Assembly: GCA_945872875.1 (NCBI GenBank)
Contig: CAMCBB010000027.1
Span: 1 to 18,084 of the forward strand
Source of the DNA: Flavobacterium psychrophilum
GTDB lineage: Bacteria; Bacteroidota; Bacteroidia; Flavobacteriales; Flavobacteriaceae
Reading direction: 5' to 3'
DNA: 18,084 bases
Below, in pieces: positions 1 to 8,114 of the stretch. Every line of letters starts with the position of its first letter. Positions within the stretch are counted from its first letter, which is position 1. The position numbers and the translations under genes are program-made. The notes under the pieces are model-generated. The model made no database searches and had not been told where the DNA came from. It saw nothing but the letters and a program-made list of their open reading frames with translations.

Positions 1-2
1 TA

Positions 3-65
3 CTATATGGTAAAAAAGATAAAATTTATTTATGTGATAAGTACTATTACTACCCTCCAGAATGA
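3..65 (+). CDS. C-terminal end of an unidentified protein (partial)
   Basis: The frame starting at base 3 is open from the window edge to a TGA at 63-65 and encodes about 20 residues rich in Lys and Tyr, ending YYYYPPE. The composition (KKDKIYLCDKYYYY) looks like a real hydrophilic protein end, and the DNA beyond the stop turns non-coding in character. The other two plus frames also close quickly, so the choice rests on composition alone. No family can be recognised from so short a piece. It may equally be non-coding. Confidence 0.35.
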   Translation, partial: LYGKKDKIYLCDKYYYYPPE

Positions 66-234
66 GTGGACATAACAGGAGATATTTTAGTATACCCCCC
101 CCGACCTTTTTTAAATTAAAGCCTTTTTTGAAATTTTATTTTAAGGTCACTTTTGAAATTCAAGGAGATTAAATAAAGTGTAGAAATCAAGTTATGTGTT
201 TTAAAAACACCCTATCAAACACCCTTATAAAATA
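66..234. other. AT-rich non-coding stretch with poly-C tract and palindrome
   Basis: I see no credible gene here. Two local structures stand out: a run of eight C at 95-102 in otherwise very AT-rich DNA, and a perfect short palindrome GTGTTTTAAAAACAC at 196-210. A short direct repeat, TTTTGAAATT, occurs twice around 125-160. None of these has an obvious functional partner; the nearest mapped element is the hairpin terminator that follows at 235. Confidence 0.5.
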
Positions 235-277
235 AAAAACTCATAATTAGCTGATATATTGCTAGTTATGAGTTTTT
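235..277. terminator. Bidirectional rho-independent terminator
   Basis: A 12-bp perfect inverted repeat (AAAAACTCATAA at 235-246, TTATGAGTTTTT at 266-277), extended inside by an AGC/GCT pair, forms a hairpin flanked by A and T runs, so it can work in both directions. It lies immediately past the 3' end of the minus-strand tRNA-Phe and would end that transcript. It would also stop any plus-strand transcript from the left-edge gene. Confidence 0.8.
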
Positions 278-281
278 AAAG

Positions 282-354
<73 letters not shown>

Positions 355-369
355 TTGCTGACGCGGGTG

Positions 370-400
370 CAAATATAGAACGATTTTTTAATTAATACAA
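370..400 (-). promoter_or_regulatory. Bacteroidota-type promoter for tRNA-Phe
   Basis: On the minus strand a TTG (398-400) is followed after 20 bp by TATATTTG (370-377). This matches the Bacteroidota housekeeping consensus of a -33 TTG and a -7 TAnnTTTG. It lies about 15 bp upstream of the mature tRNA 5' end, a fitting distance for a short leader. Confidence 0.75.
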
Positions 401-425
401 AACAATTATTAAAAAAATCTATTTG

Positions 426-433
426 TAACTTTG
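426..433 (+). promoter_or_regulatory. -7 promoter element for the coaX operon
   Basis: TAACTTTG fits the Bacteroidota TAnnTTTG -7 element exactly and lies 19 bp before the coaX ATG. No TTG is seen at the usual -33 distance; the upstream DNA is simply AT-rich. Transcription would give a leader of roughly 15 nt. It would drive the run of envelope genes that follows. Confidence 0.6.
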
Positions 434-452
434 CGTTACTAAATATCCAATT

Positions 453-1184
453 ATGCTACTAGCTATCGATGTAGGAAATACTAAAATCAAATTAGCTGTA
501 TTTGAACAAAATAACATCAAAATCCAAAAAATAGTATCTCTTTCTAGTTGGAAAATCGAGGTGCAAAACATTTTAGATTTTAATGATTTAATTGACAATA
601 TAATTGTTTCTTCTGTAGGTAATCTATATGAGAATGAATTTAAGAACATTACATCTAAAGCGAAATTAAATTTTATTACCGCCAATAGTAAATTTCCATT
701 TATTAATTCCTACACAACTCCAAGTACTCTTGGTGCAGATAGAATGGTGCTTGCTGCCGGAGCAACGCTTTTGTTCCCAAATAAAAATCGATTGGTTATT
801 GATGCAGGTACTTGTGTCACTTATGATTTTGTAGATAGTGACAATGTGTACCATGGAGGCGCCATTTCGCCTGGAATAAAATTACGATACGAATCCTTAC
901 ACAATTACACGGCCAAACTGCCGTTATTGTCTACAGAATATCCAGACGAAATTATTGGAAATTCTACTCTCCAATCGATACATTCTGGAATTATTAATGG
1001 AATCATTTTTGAAATAGACGGTTTTATTTCTTCTATTATGGATAATAATGATAACTTTATCATAATTTTAACGGGTGGAGACGCAGAATTTTTGGCTAAA
1101 CGATTAAAAAATACCATATTTGCCAATCCAAATTTTCTTTTAGAGAGTTTGAATCAAACTTTTCAATACAATCACAATGATTAA
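453..1184 (+). CDS. coaX: Type III pantothenate kinase
   Basis: CoaX phosphorylates pantothenate to 4'-phosphopantothenate, the first committed step of coenzyme A synthesis, in the cytoplasm. The type III signature is clear: the N-terminal phosphate-binding DVGNT at residues 6-10, GADR at 94-97 (pantothenate site), DAGTC at 117-121 with the catalytic-type Asp, and GGAISPG at 135-141. This is the acetate-kinase/ASKHA fold of type III enzymes, which by family knowledge need a monovalent cation. The 243-residue length is normal. The ATG at 453 places the DVGNT motif at the expected distance from the N-terminus. The stop overlaps the start of the next gene by 8 bp, suggesting translational coupling to an outer-membrane gene of unrelated function. 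Confidence 0.96.
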   Translation: MLLAIDVGNTKIKLAVFEQNNIKIQKIVSLSSWKIEVQNILDFNDLIDNIIVSSVGNLYENEFKNITSKAKLNFITANSKFPFINSYTTPSTLGADRMVLAAGATLLFPNKNRLVIDAGTCVTYDFVDSDNVYHGGAISPGIKLRYESLHNYTAKLPLLSTEYPDEIIGNSTLQSIHSGIINGIIFEIDGFISSIMDNNDNFIIILTGGDAEFLAKRLKNTIFANPNFLLESLNQTFQYNHND

Positions 1185-2451
1185 AAAAATTATAGTAAGT
1201 TTTAGTTTACTTTTTTCTCTAATTTCTTTCGCTCAAGAAGGAACTTCTTCTCCTTATTCTTTTTACGGTATTGGTGATGTTCGTTTTAAAGGAACAGTAG
1301 AAAATAGCTCAATGGCAGGATTGTCAATTGTGCCAGATAGTATTCACCTTAATATTGTAAATCCAGCAATGTATTCTAGTTTAAAACTAACTTCATACGC
1401 AATTGGAGGTACATTTAATGTAAATAAATTAACCACAGATTCTCAAAGTGAAAAGGCACAAAGAACAGCCCTAAATTATTTAGCAGTTGGAATTCCTATT
1501 AATAAATTAGGAATCGGATTCGGATTAATACCTTATTCATCTGTTGGATATAATTTAAAAAGCAATACGACCGATGCTAATTCAATTAGAACAGAAAGTT
1601 TTGATAAAGGTAACGGTGGTCTAAACAAAGTGTTTCTAGGGTTTGGGTATCAAATCACAAAAAAATTAAGCTTTGGTGCAGATGCGCAATACAATTTTGG
1701 GAATATTAACGCACAAAACATATCTATAAGATATGATGCATTAGGCCTTCCTATTCAATATGCTTCAATGGAAGTTAATAGGTCTATAGCAAATGGAGTT
1801 AATTTTAATATTGGCTTGTCCTTTCATTCAAAATTGAATAATAAAATAAATTTATTTTCAAGCGCTACCTTTACACCCTCCTCAGAAATTAATTTTACTA
1901 ATTCAAGATTCATTTCATTAGTACAATCAAATAATGGGGTAAATTTTGCACAAGTTGGAGAAGCTATTGAAGTTACAGTACCTAGTACAAAACTTAAACT
2001 ACCATCTAAATTAACTTTCGGAATTGGAATTGGTGATTCTAAAAAATGGATAATTGGAACTGAATTAGCTTTTCAATCTTCTAGTAATTTTGGAAACCGA
2101 TTTAATGATATTTCTAATGTAAACTATCAAAACGCTACTAAATTTACATTAGGTGGATATTATATTCCAAATTATAAATCATTTACTAATTATTTAAGTC
2201 GAATAGTTTATAGAGGTGGATTTAGATTTGAAAATACTGGTTTAGTAATTAATAATAACGAAATTAATGATGCTGCAGTAACTTTAGGTTTGGGAATGCC
2301 TTTAAGAGGAGCTTTTTCAAATATTAACTTAGGTTTTGAATATGGCAATAGAGGTACTAAAAGCGGTGGTTTAGTGAATGAAAATTACATGAATTTTAAT
2401 GTTGGACTATCACTTAATGACAGATGGTTTGTGAAAAGAAAATACGATTAA
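1177..2451 (+). CDS. FadL-like outer-membrane beta-barrel protein
   Basis: This is a 424-residue exported protein with a clear Sec signal peptide (charged MIKK, hydrophobic core, cleavage near SFAQ-EG at about residue 20). The mature start (SSPYSFYGIGD, then SMAGL and NPAMYSSL) resembles the N-terminal region of FadL/OmpP1-type hydrophobic-compound transporters, where a conserved NPA motif occurs. The rest is alternating polar and hydrophobic stretches with many Gly, Asn and aromatic residues, typical of barrel strands, with several 'GFGL/GIGI' segments. I infer an outer-membrane channel; no substrate can be deduced. It begins inside the last codons of coaX and is 15 bp from the next gene, so it belongs to the operon. 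Other barrel families (PorV-like, OmpP1-like) remain possible. Confidence 0.75.
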   Translation: MIKKIIVSFSLLFSLISFAQEGTSSPYSFYGIGDVRFKGTVENSSMAGLSIVPDSIHLNIVNPAMYSSLKLTSYAIGGTFNVNKLTTDSQSEKAQRTALNYLAVGIPINKLGIGFGLIPYSSVGYNLKSNTTDANSIRTESFDKGNGGLNKVFLGFGYQITKKLSFGADAQYNFGNINAQNISIRYDALGLPIQYASMEVNRSIANGVNFNIGLSFHSKLNNKINLFSSATFTPSSEINFTNSRFISLVQSNNGVNFAQVGEAIEVTVPSTKLKLPSKLTFGIGIGDSKKWIIGTELAFQSSSNFGNRFNDISNVNYQNATKFTLGGYYIPNYKSFTNYLSRIVYRGGFRFENTGLVINNNEINDAAVTLGLGMPLRGAFSNINLGFEYGNRGTKSGGLVNENYMNFNVGLSLNDRWFVKRKYD

Positions 2452-2466
2452 AATAATTTTATTAAT

Positions 2467-3711
2467 ATGAAATCTAACTTGTTATTTTTATTTGTATTAC
2501 TTACTTCTTATGCAAACGCTCAAGAAAATAGTTGTGCAATTAAAGAAAAACAATTAGTTCAATATCTTTCCGATAATGAAAATAGTAAAGCATTAGAATT
2601 ATGGAAAGATGTAAAAGCAACTTGTGCTAAGCATAGTGAAAATTTATATGCATTAGGAAACAGAATTTTACAATATGAAATTGAAATTGCAGACGAGAAA
2701 GATAAAGCAAGTAAGGTAAATGACCTTTTGATTTTTTTCAATCAATATGACAAGTATTTTCCTGCAAATAAAAATGGAAATTTTGAAAAAAGAGCTATTG
2801 CTCAATTCACCTTTAATGTTGGAACTCCTCAAGAAGTTTTCGATAATTTAGACAGGGCTTTTGAAAAGGAAAAAGAAACCTTTGCCAACTCACAAGCTAT
2901 ATACAATTATTTCGACTTGTACATTGCCCATTACAAAGAAAATATGGCTGTTATTCCTCAAAATGAATTATTAGATAAATATTGCGCGTTGAGTTCATTA
3001 CTTGCTGAAAAAAGTTATTTGTATCCTTCAAAAAAAGACGAATACCACCGTGTTGAATTAGGTATTGATCTGTTAATGAAGGACTTTCTAACTAAAGAAA
3101 ATATGGTGTCTTACGCACAAAAAAAATTAGACACTAATTCAACTGATATGTCTTGGCTAGAACCTGTAGCTAGAGTTTTATCGGATAAATGTAAAAACCA
3201 ACCAATATTTGAAAAGGTGGCATCTAAGTTGGATCAAATAAATCCGAGTTCGATTTCTGCCTATTATTTAGCAACCTATTATCTAAACACGGGGAATCAA
3301 GATAAGGCAATTGAGTGGTTTAGTAAGTCGGCAGAATTGGCGCCTACTAAGTTGGAAAAAGCCACTACTTATTATTCTATCGCAAGTATTTTGTCTAATT
3401 CAGATAAAGCAACTTCTCAAAAAATGGTATTAAATGCCCTAGAAAACAATCCATCCAACGGTAGATATTATATCTTTTTAGCAAATTTATATGCAAATAG
3501 TGAGGAATGCGGGACTAATGCTATTGAAAAAAATGCTATTTATAAATTAGTATCAATTACGGCACTAAAGGCTATGGATGTTGAACCAAGGTTAAAACCA
3601 ACCGCAGAAGCCATGTCTTCGGATTATTTGAATAAAATTTCTTTTGATAAAAAATCCAAAGTTAAATCGGCAACTATTGGTTGTTGGATTCAGCAAAAGG
3701 TTGAATTTTAA
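2467..3711 (+). CDS. Secreted tetratricopeptide-repeat protein
   Basis: The 414-residue protein starts with a short signal peptide cleaved probably at ANA-QE (residues 16-18 before the cut), so it acts in the periplasm or at the outer membrane. The mature part is alpha-helical. A recognisable TPR lies around residues 263-300, with AYYLATYYLNTGNQDKAIEWFSKS carrying the usual small/large residue pattern (W/Y, G, A, A), followed by further helix pairs. The first half is TPR-like but too divergent to register with certainty. There is no catalytic motif. TPR proteins usually scaffold protein complexes, so a role with the neighbouring outer-membrane protein or the LPS exporter is plausible but inferred. 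It ends 2 bp before lptC. Confidence 0.8.
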   Translation: MKSNLLFLFVLLTSYANAQENSCAIKEKQLVQYLSDNENSKALELWKDVKATCAKHSENLYALGNRILQYEIEIADEKDKASKVNDLLIFFNQYDKYFPANKNGNFEKRAIAQFTFNVGTPQEVFDNLDRAFEKEKETFANSQAIYNYFDLYIAHYKENMAVIPQNELLDKYCALSSLLAEKSYLYPSKKDEYHRVELGIDLLMKDFLTKENMVSYAQKKLDTNSTDMSWLEPVARVLSDKCKNQPIFEKVASKLDQINPSSISAYYLATYYLNTGNQDKAIEWFSKSAELAPTKLEKATTYYSIASILSNSDKATSQKMVLNALENNPSNGRYYIFLANLYANSEECGTNAIEKNAIYKLVSITALKAMDVEPRLKPTAEAMSSDYLNKISFDKKSKVKSATIGCWIQQKVEF

Positions 3712-3713
3712 TT

Positions 3714-4265
3714 ATGTATTCTCCATTAAAAAATAGCATCTATTTTTCGATAATTGCCTTAGCAGTTTTCTTTCTATTTTCATGTGAAGGTAATTTTAAA
3801 GATGTTCAAAAGTCCAATTTTGCAGATTTTGTACCTAGTGGTGAAGCCGATTCAATTAACATTAAATACACCGATTCGGGAAGAATAAAATCGGTATTAG
3901 TAAGTCCAAAAATGTTGGATTTTGCTACAGTAGAATTCCCATATACTGAATTTCCAAATGGGATCAAGGTTACGATGTATGATGAGTTGGGTAAAAAAAC
4001 TTTTGTTGTTTCCAAATATGCCATTTCATATAAAAATACAAGCCTCATCGATTTGAGAGGTGCTGTTAAAATTAGTAATGAATCAGGTCAGCTTTTTGAA
4101 ACAGAACAATTGTATTTTGATCAAAAAAATGAATGGTTTTATACCGAAAAATCATATAAATTTACAGATCCAAAAGGAATTTCCTATGGGGAAGGGGTAG
4201 ATTTTAGTAAAGACTTTAAAATAATTAATTCTCAAGTAGTATCGGGAGAAGTAGAAAAACAATAA
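3714..4265 (+). CDS. lptC: LPS export ABC transporter periplasmic protein LptC
   Basis: In the Lpt bridge, LptC passes lipopolysaccharide from the inner-membrane LptBFG pump to LptA. This 183-residue protein has a hydrophobic N-terminus ending in a lipobox LFSC with Cys24 as the lipidation site, so here it appears to be a lipoprotein rather than a bitopic protein as in E. coli. Residues of about 45-175 show the beta-jellyroll LptC pattern: alternating strands with 'YTDSGRIKSVLVSPKM', 'FPNGIKVTMYDELGK', 'AISYKNTSLIDLRGAVKI' and a final 'YGEGVDFSKDFK' strand. The size and context (directly after an outer-membrane protein and a TPR protein) match the Bacteroidota version. The start codon lies 2 bp after the TPR gene stop, and 4 bp separate it from the next gene. 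Confidence 0.87.
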   Translation: MYSPLKNSIYFSIIALAVFFLFSCEGNFKDVQKSNFADFVPSGEADSINIKYTDSGRIKSVLVSPKMLDFATVEFPYTEFPNGIKVTMYDELGKKTFVVSKYAISYKNTSLIDLRGAVKISNESGQLFETEQLYFDQKNEWFYTEKSYKFTDPKGISYGEGVDFSKDFKIINSQVVSGEVEKQ

Positions 4266-4269
4266 CATT

Positions 4270-4470
4270 ATGAATTATTTAAAAATTACAAAATACATTT
4301 ATTTAGGGGTTGGATTTATTATGGTTTACGATTTTGTTACCAGATGGAACGAAGATCCAAAACCATGGTTAAGTGCTATAATTGCAGGTTTGGCCTTTTT
4401 CACTTATTTCTTCAGAAACAAATTTGCTAAAAAATTTGAGAACAGAAATCGCCACAATAATTCAAACTAA
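4270..4470 (+). CDS. Small membrane protein of unknown function
   Basis: I do not recognise a characterised family for this 66-residue protein. Two hydrophobic segments are visible, roughly residues 9-24 (IYLGVGFIMVYDFV) and 33-49 (WLSAIIAGLAFFTYFF), separated by a short polar stretch with WNEDPKP. A basic, Asn-rich tail (NKFAKKFENRNRHNNSN) follows. That suggests a two-helix inner-membrane hairpin with the positive tail on the cytoplasmic side. It sits with 4- and 6-bp gaps between lptC and the CNNM transporter, and its coding composition matches the neighbours, so it is a real gene. A helper role for either neighbour is only a guess. Confidence 0.8.
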   Translation: MNYLKITKYIYLGVGFIMVYDFVTRWNEDPKPWLSAIIAGLAFFTYFFRNKFAKKFENRNRHNNSN

Positions 4471-4476
4471 TTAGTA

Positions 4477-5742
4477 ATGAATATAGTTGTAATCGTTTTA
4501 TGTTTACTTCTTTGCGCTTTCTTTTCGGGAATGGAGATTGCGTTTGTCTCTTCAAATAAAATTTATTTAGAAATAGAAAAAAAACAAGAAAATTTTCTTT
4601 CTAAAATTCTAGCTAAAATTACCGAAAAGCCATCTAAATTTATTGCTACCATGCTAGTAGGAAATAATATTTCTATGGTAGTTTATGGTTTTTTTATGGG
4701 AGATTTAGTAATGCAATGGATTGAAAAACTGCCATTTCATTTATTAGAGTTTCCAAACTTAATTCTGCAAACCGTTATTTCTACTTTAATTGTATTAATA
4801 ACTTCTGAGTTTTTGCCAAAAGTTTTTTTTCAAGTGTATGCCAATACATTCATGAAATTATTCGCGGTTCCTAGCTACTTTTTTTATGTAATCTTTAATT
4901 ATATTTCAACTTTTATTATTTGGATTTCAGATTATATTTTAAAGAAATTCTTTAAAACAGAAGGTGATTATGTGCCTTCCTATTTTAGTAAAGTTGAATT
5001 AGGAAACTACATTAACGAGCAAATGAGTACCGTGGATGACCATGAAGAGGTAGATTCTGAAATACAAATTTTTCAAAATGCATTAGAATTTTCTAGTGTA
5101 AAAGCTAGAGATATAATGACGCCAAGAACCGAAATTGTAGCTGTAGAACTATTTGATTCCTTAGACGAACTTAAAGAAACATTTATTAAAACTGGATATT
5201 CAAAAATTGTTGTCTATCAAAATTCAATGGATGATATTATAGGCTATGTTCATTCATTTGAATTGTTCAAAAAACCAAAAAGCATCAAATCAATTATGAT
5301 TCCGGTTGAGTTTATTCCGGAGACAATTTTTGTAAAAGAGGCTTTGAATGTCCTTACCAAAAAAAGAAAAAGTATCGCAGTGGTATTAGATGAATACGGC
5401 GGAACTTCCGGAATTATTACTGTTGAAGACATTATTGAAGAGTTATTTGGAGAAATTGAAGACGAACACGACAATGATGAAGAACTTATTGAAAAACAAC
5501 TCAATGAAAATACATATATTTTTTCGGCTCGTTTAGATGTAGAATACCTAAATCAAGAATATAAACTGAATATCCCCGAAGATGATTCCTATGGAACATT
5601 GGGCGGATTTATTGTAAATACCTCCAAAGAAATACCTCAAAAAGGAGATGAGATTCGTGTGGATAACTTCCATTTTATTATTGAAGAAGCCACAAATACC
5701 AAAATCGACCTGGTTAAAATGAGTATTTTTGATCAAGAATAA
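4477..5742 (+). CDS. CNNM/CorC (hemolysin-family) membrane transporter with CBS pair
   Basis: The architecture is diagnostic: an N-terminal CNNM (DUF21) membrane domain, about residues 1-190, starting with FFSGMEIAF and containing VGNN. Next is a cytoplasmic CBS-domain pair, about 205-330, opening with ARDIMTPRTE at 210-219 and containing the signature LDEYGGTSGIITVED from 304. A C-terminal CorC/HlyC domain covers about 340-421. Family members are linked to Mg2+/Co2+ export or metal resistance, with nucleotide binding at the CBS pair; the transported ion here is not determined. The name 'hemolysin' is historical. The gene is 6 bp from the small membrane protein and closes the tightly packed operon. 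GldE of gliding motility belongs to the same family, but no gld neighbours are seen, so I do not call it gldE. Confidence 0.92.
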   Translation: MNIVVIVLCLLLCAFFSGMEIAFVSSNKIYLEIEKKQENFLSKILAKITEKPSKFIATMLVGNNISMVVYGFFMGDLVMQWIEKLPFHLLEFPNLILQTVISTLIVLITSEFLPKVFFQVYANTFMKLFAVPSYFFYVIFNYISTFIIWISDYILKKFFKTEGDYVPSYFSKVELGNYINEQMSTVDDHEEVDSEIQIFQNALEFSSVKARDIMTPRTEIVAVELFDSLDELKETFIKTGYSKIVVYQNSMDDIIGYVHSFELFKKPKSIKSIMIPVEFIPETIFVKEALNVLTKKRKSIAVVLDEYGGTSGIITVEDIIEELFGEIEDEHDNDEELIEKQLNENTYIFSARLDVEYLNQEYKLNIPEDDSYGTLGGFIVNTSKEIPQKGDEIRVDNFHFIIEEATNTKIDLVKMSIFDQE

Positions 5743-5804
5743 AAAAAATTAACTTTTTAATGCAATTTCTAAGCGAACAATTATTATTATTTCGCAGATA
5801 ATTG

Positions 5805-5812
5805 TATTTTCG
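5805..5812 (+). promoter_or_regulatory. Possible -7 element before the ppiD-like gene
   Basis: TATTTTCG differs from the TAnnTTTG consensus at one base and lies 30 bp before the ATG in the only sizeable gap (100 bp) of the plus-strand run. There is no TTG at -33. It may allow separate expression of the folding factor, but the support is weak. Confidence 0.3.
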
Positions 5813-5842
5813 CAAACTGAATTAAAAATAACATATATAAAA

Positions 5843-7945
5843 ATGGCAGTTTTACAAACAATTAGAAAACGTTCCGGATTACTTTTACTTGCTATAGGTT
5901 TTGCGCTTTTAGCATTTGTAGTTCAAGATTTGTTCACTAAAGGGTTCAAAAGTCAATCAACTGACGTAGGAAGTATTAATGGAAAAGATATCTCTTTTGA
6001 TGAATTTAGAATTAAAGTAGCCAATGCAGAAAAAAATGGTCAAAACGGGCAAGCGATAACGCAAACGCAAGCCGCTAATCAAATGTGGGACCAAGAAATT
6101 GCAATAGCTTTAATTTCTGATCAATTTGAAAAAGCAGGAATTCGTACAAGTGAAAATAATATTATTGAAATTTTCAAAAAAGATCCAAATATTGGACAAA
6201 ATCCAACCTTTTTAAACCAATTAGGTAAATTTGATTTAGCAAAATTTAAAGAATATTTCAAAAACAATCCAGAGCAAGCTAAGGCATTTGAGGATCGTCA
6301 AACGGATGCTGAAATCAACGCTAAATATCAAATTTATAGCAGTATGATCAAAGCAGGATTATTTGCTACAAATGCTGACGGTAAATTCAAATACAAATTA
6401 GAAGCAGACAAAATCAACTTTGATTATGTTTCTGTTTTATATTCTACAATAAAAGATAGCGATGTTAAAGTAACAGACGCAGACATTTTAGACTACATGA
6501 AGAAAAATGAGAAAAAATTCAAAGCTGAGGAAACTCGAGAAATTGAATATGTATTAATTGAAGATAAACCATCAGCAACAGATGAAGCTGAAATGAAATC
6601 TAAAATTAATGGCTTATTAACTGGAAGTGTTGTTTATAATAAAGAAACTGGAGTAAATGATACATTACCAAGTTTTAAATCGGCTCCTAATGTTGCTGAC
6701 TTTATTGCTGAAAATTCAGACAAAGCATATGATTCTACTTTTGTAACTAAACAAGATTTACCAGCTGAACATGCAGATAAATTATTTGCATTGCCTGCTG
6801 GAGAAATTTATGGTCCTTATATTAATGCTAACTACTACTGTCTTTCTAAAGCAATGGGAAGAAAAGCAGGTGCAAAAGCTAAAGCAAGTCATATCTTAAT
6901 TAGCTGGGAAGGAACAAAATTACCTAACAAGAAAGAGAAAAGAACTAAAGAGCAAGCTAAAGCAAAAGCAGAAATTTTATTGGCTCAAGCAATGGCTAAT
7001 CCAGGAAATTTCATGATGTTGGCTTTAACTAACTCTGATGATTCTTCTGCTCAACAAGGTGGAGATTTAGGATATTTTGGACCTGGACAAATGGTTAAAC
7101 CATTTAATGATTATGTATTTGGTAATCCGGTTGGAAAAATTGGTTTAGTTGAAACTGAATTTGGATACCATATAATTAATGTTACTGATAAACAAGATGC
7201 AATTCGTTTAGCTACTGTGGCTCAAAAAATTGAACCATCAGAAGTAACTACAAACGAAATCTATACCAAAGCAACCAAATTTGAAATGGACGCAACAAGT
7301 AATAAAGATTTTGTAGCTGTTGCAAAAGCTGCTAAACTTACGGTCAATCCTGCAGTAAAAGCAAAAGCTATGGATGAAGCATTTGGAGTTGCTGGAAGTC
7401 AAAGACAAATTATCAAATGGGCTTATACCAGCGGAACTAGTGTTGGTGATGTTAAGCGTTTTGAAATAGTAAATGTTGGAAACATTATTGCTCGTTTGAA
7501 AAAAATTAATGAAAAAGGTTTAATGACTGTTGAAGATGCTAAACCATCTGTTGAAGGAATCATTAAAAACAAAAAGAAAGCAGAAAAAATTATTGCTAAA
7601 TTGAAAGGCGGTTCACTTGAAGCTATTGCTAAAGCAAATGCTACAACTGTTCAAAATGCACCAGCTGCATCTGTAGAAAATTCAGTATTAGCAAATGTAG
7701 GTCCAGAGCCAAAAGTAATTGGCGCTGCATTTGGAACTCCTTCTAATAAAGTTTCTGCTCCAGTTGAAGGAAATTCAGGAGTATATGTTGTGAAAACTAA
7801 AGCAATTACTAAAGCACCTAAATTGCCTAAATACGATGAGTATGTTGCTAAAATAAAAGCAGCTAATGGTCAAGCAGTAGGAAGAATTTTCCCAGCATTG
7901 AAAAATGATGCGGAAATTGAAGATAATAGATTAGAATTTTATTAG
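5843..7945 (+). CDS. ppiD: PpiD/SurA-type membrane-anchored peptidyl-prolyl isomerase
   Basis: This 700-residue protein is a folding factor for exported proteins. A single N-terminal transmembrane segment (residues 12-30, GLLLLAIGFALLAFVVQDL) follows a basic MAVLQTIRKRS start, giving a cytoplasm-in, periplasm-out anchor. Residues of about 38-330 form the SurA_N/PpiD-like chaperone region. A parvulin (rotamase) domain spans about 346-450, opening with ASHILISW at 348 and containing QQGGDLGYFGPGQMVKPF and FGYHIINV, the conserved parvulin core. The C-terminal 250 residues are Lys/Ala-rich and may form a second, degenerate PPIase-like or helical region. The size and single anchor match Bacteroidota PpiD-like proteins. 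It follows LPS and outer-membrane genes, which fits a role in outer-membrane protein biogenesis. Whether its PPIase activity is retained cannot be judged from sequence. Confidence 0.9.
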   Translation: MAVLQTIRKRSGLLLLAIGFALLAFVVQDLFTKGFKSQSTDVGSINGKDISFDEFRIKVANAEKNGQNGQAITQTQAANQMWDQEIAIALISDQFEKAGIRTSENNIIEIFKKDPNIGQNPTFLNQLGKFDLAKFKEYFKNNPEQAKAFEDRQTDAEINAKYQIYSSMIKAGLFATNADGKFKYKLEADKINFDYVSVLYSTIKDSDVKVTDADILDYMKKNEKKFKAEETREIEYVLIEDKPSATDEAEMKSKINGLLTGSVVYNKETGVNDTLPSFKSAPNVADFIAENSDKAYDSTFVTKQDLPAEHADKLFALPAGEIYGPYINANYYCLSKAMGRKAGAKAKASHILISWEGTKLPNKKEKRTKEQAKAKAEILLAQAMANPGNFMMLALTNSDDSSAQQGGDLGYFGPGQMVKPFNDYVFGNPVGKIGLVETEFGYHIINVTDKQDAIRLATVAQKIEPSEVTTNEIYTKATKFEMDATSNKDFVAVAKAAKLTVNPAVKAKAMDEAFGVAGSQRQIIKWAYTSGTSVGDVKRFEIVNVGNIIARLKKINEKGLMTVEDAKPSVEGIIKNKKKAEKIIAKLKGGSLEAIAKANATTVQNAPAASVENSVLANVGPEPKVIGAAFGTPSNKVSAPVEGNSGVYVVKTKAITKAPKLPKYDEYVAKIKAANGQAVGRIFPALKNDAEIEDNRLEFY

Positions 7946-7982
7946 TATATAGAGGTTAATTAGAACTATTCTATTCTTTTAG

Positions 7983-8020
7983 ATACCCCAAAAAAGTAAA
8001 GCTTTTTTTGGGGTATTTTT
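7983..8020 (+). terminator. Rho-independent terminator after the ppiD-like gene
   Basis: A 13-bp perfect inverted repeat (7983-7995 with 8004-8016, core ATACCCC/GGGGTAT extended by A6/T6) closes an 8-nt loop and runs into a T tract to 8020. It lies 38 bp after the ppiD-like stop codon and isolates groES-groEL from upstream transcription. Confidence 0.9.
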
Positions 8021-8072
8021 ATTAGTAACCTTTTATTAATCCCGCCGCGTTTGTCAAATTTTCTTACCTTAG

Positions 8073-8114
8073 CTGAAAAATTGTCAGTTTTATGCTCTTG
8101 GCATAATTTCTGAA
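8073..8114 (+). promoter_or_regulatory. Candidate heat-shock control region of groES-groEL
   Basis: Two elements lie 48-90 bp before groES. First is an imperfect inverted repeat, CTGAAAAATTGTCAG (8073-8087), with one mismatched pair. Eleven bases later comes TTGGCATAATTTCTGAA (8098-8114), which resembles the sigma-54 -24/-12 consensus (TTGGCAC-N5-TTGCW): GG and the -12 dinucleotide are separated by exactly 10 bp, but that dinucleotide reads GA rather than GC. No CIRCE element (TTAGCACTC-N9-GAGTGCTAA) and no TAnnTTTG housekeeping element are found in the 7946-8161 gap. The assignment to sigma-54 is inference. Confidence 0.45.

Noticed and set aside
4477..5742. Gliding motility protein GldE
   Set aside because: It shares the CNNM/CBS/CorC architecture, but no gld gene lies nearby and the context is LPS export.
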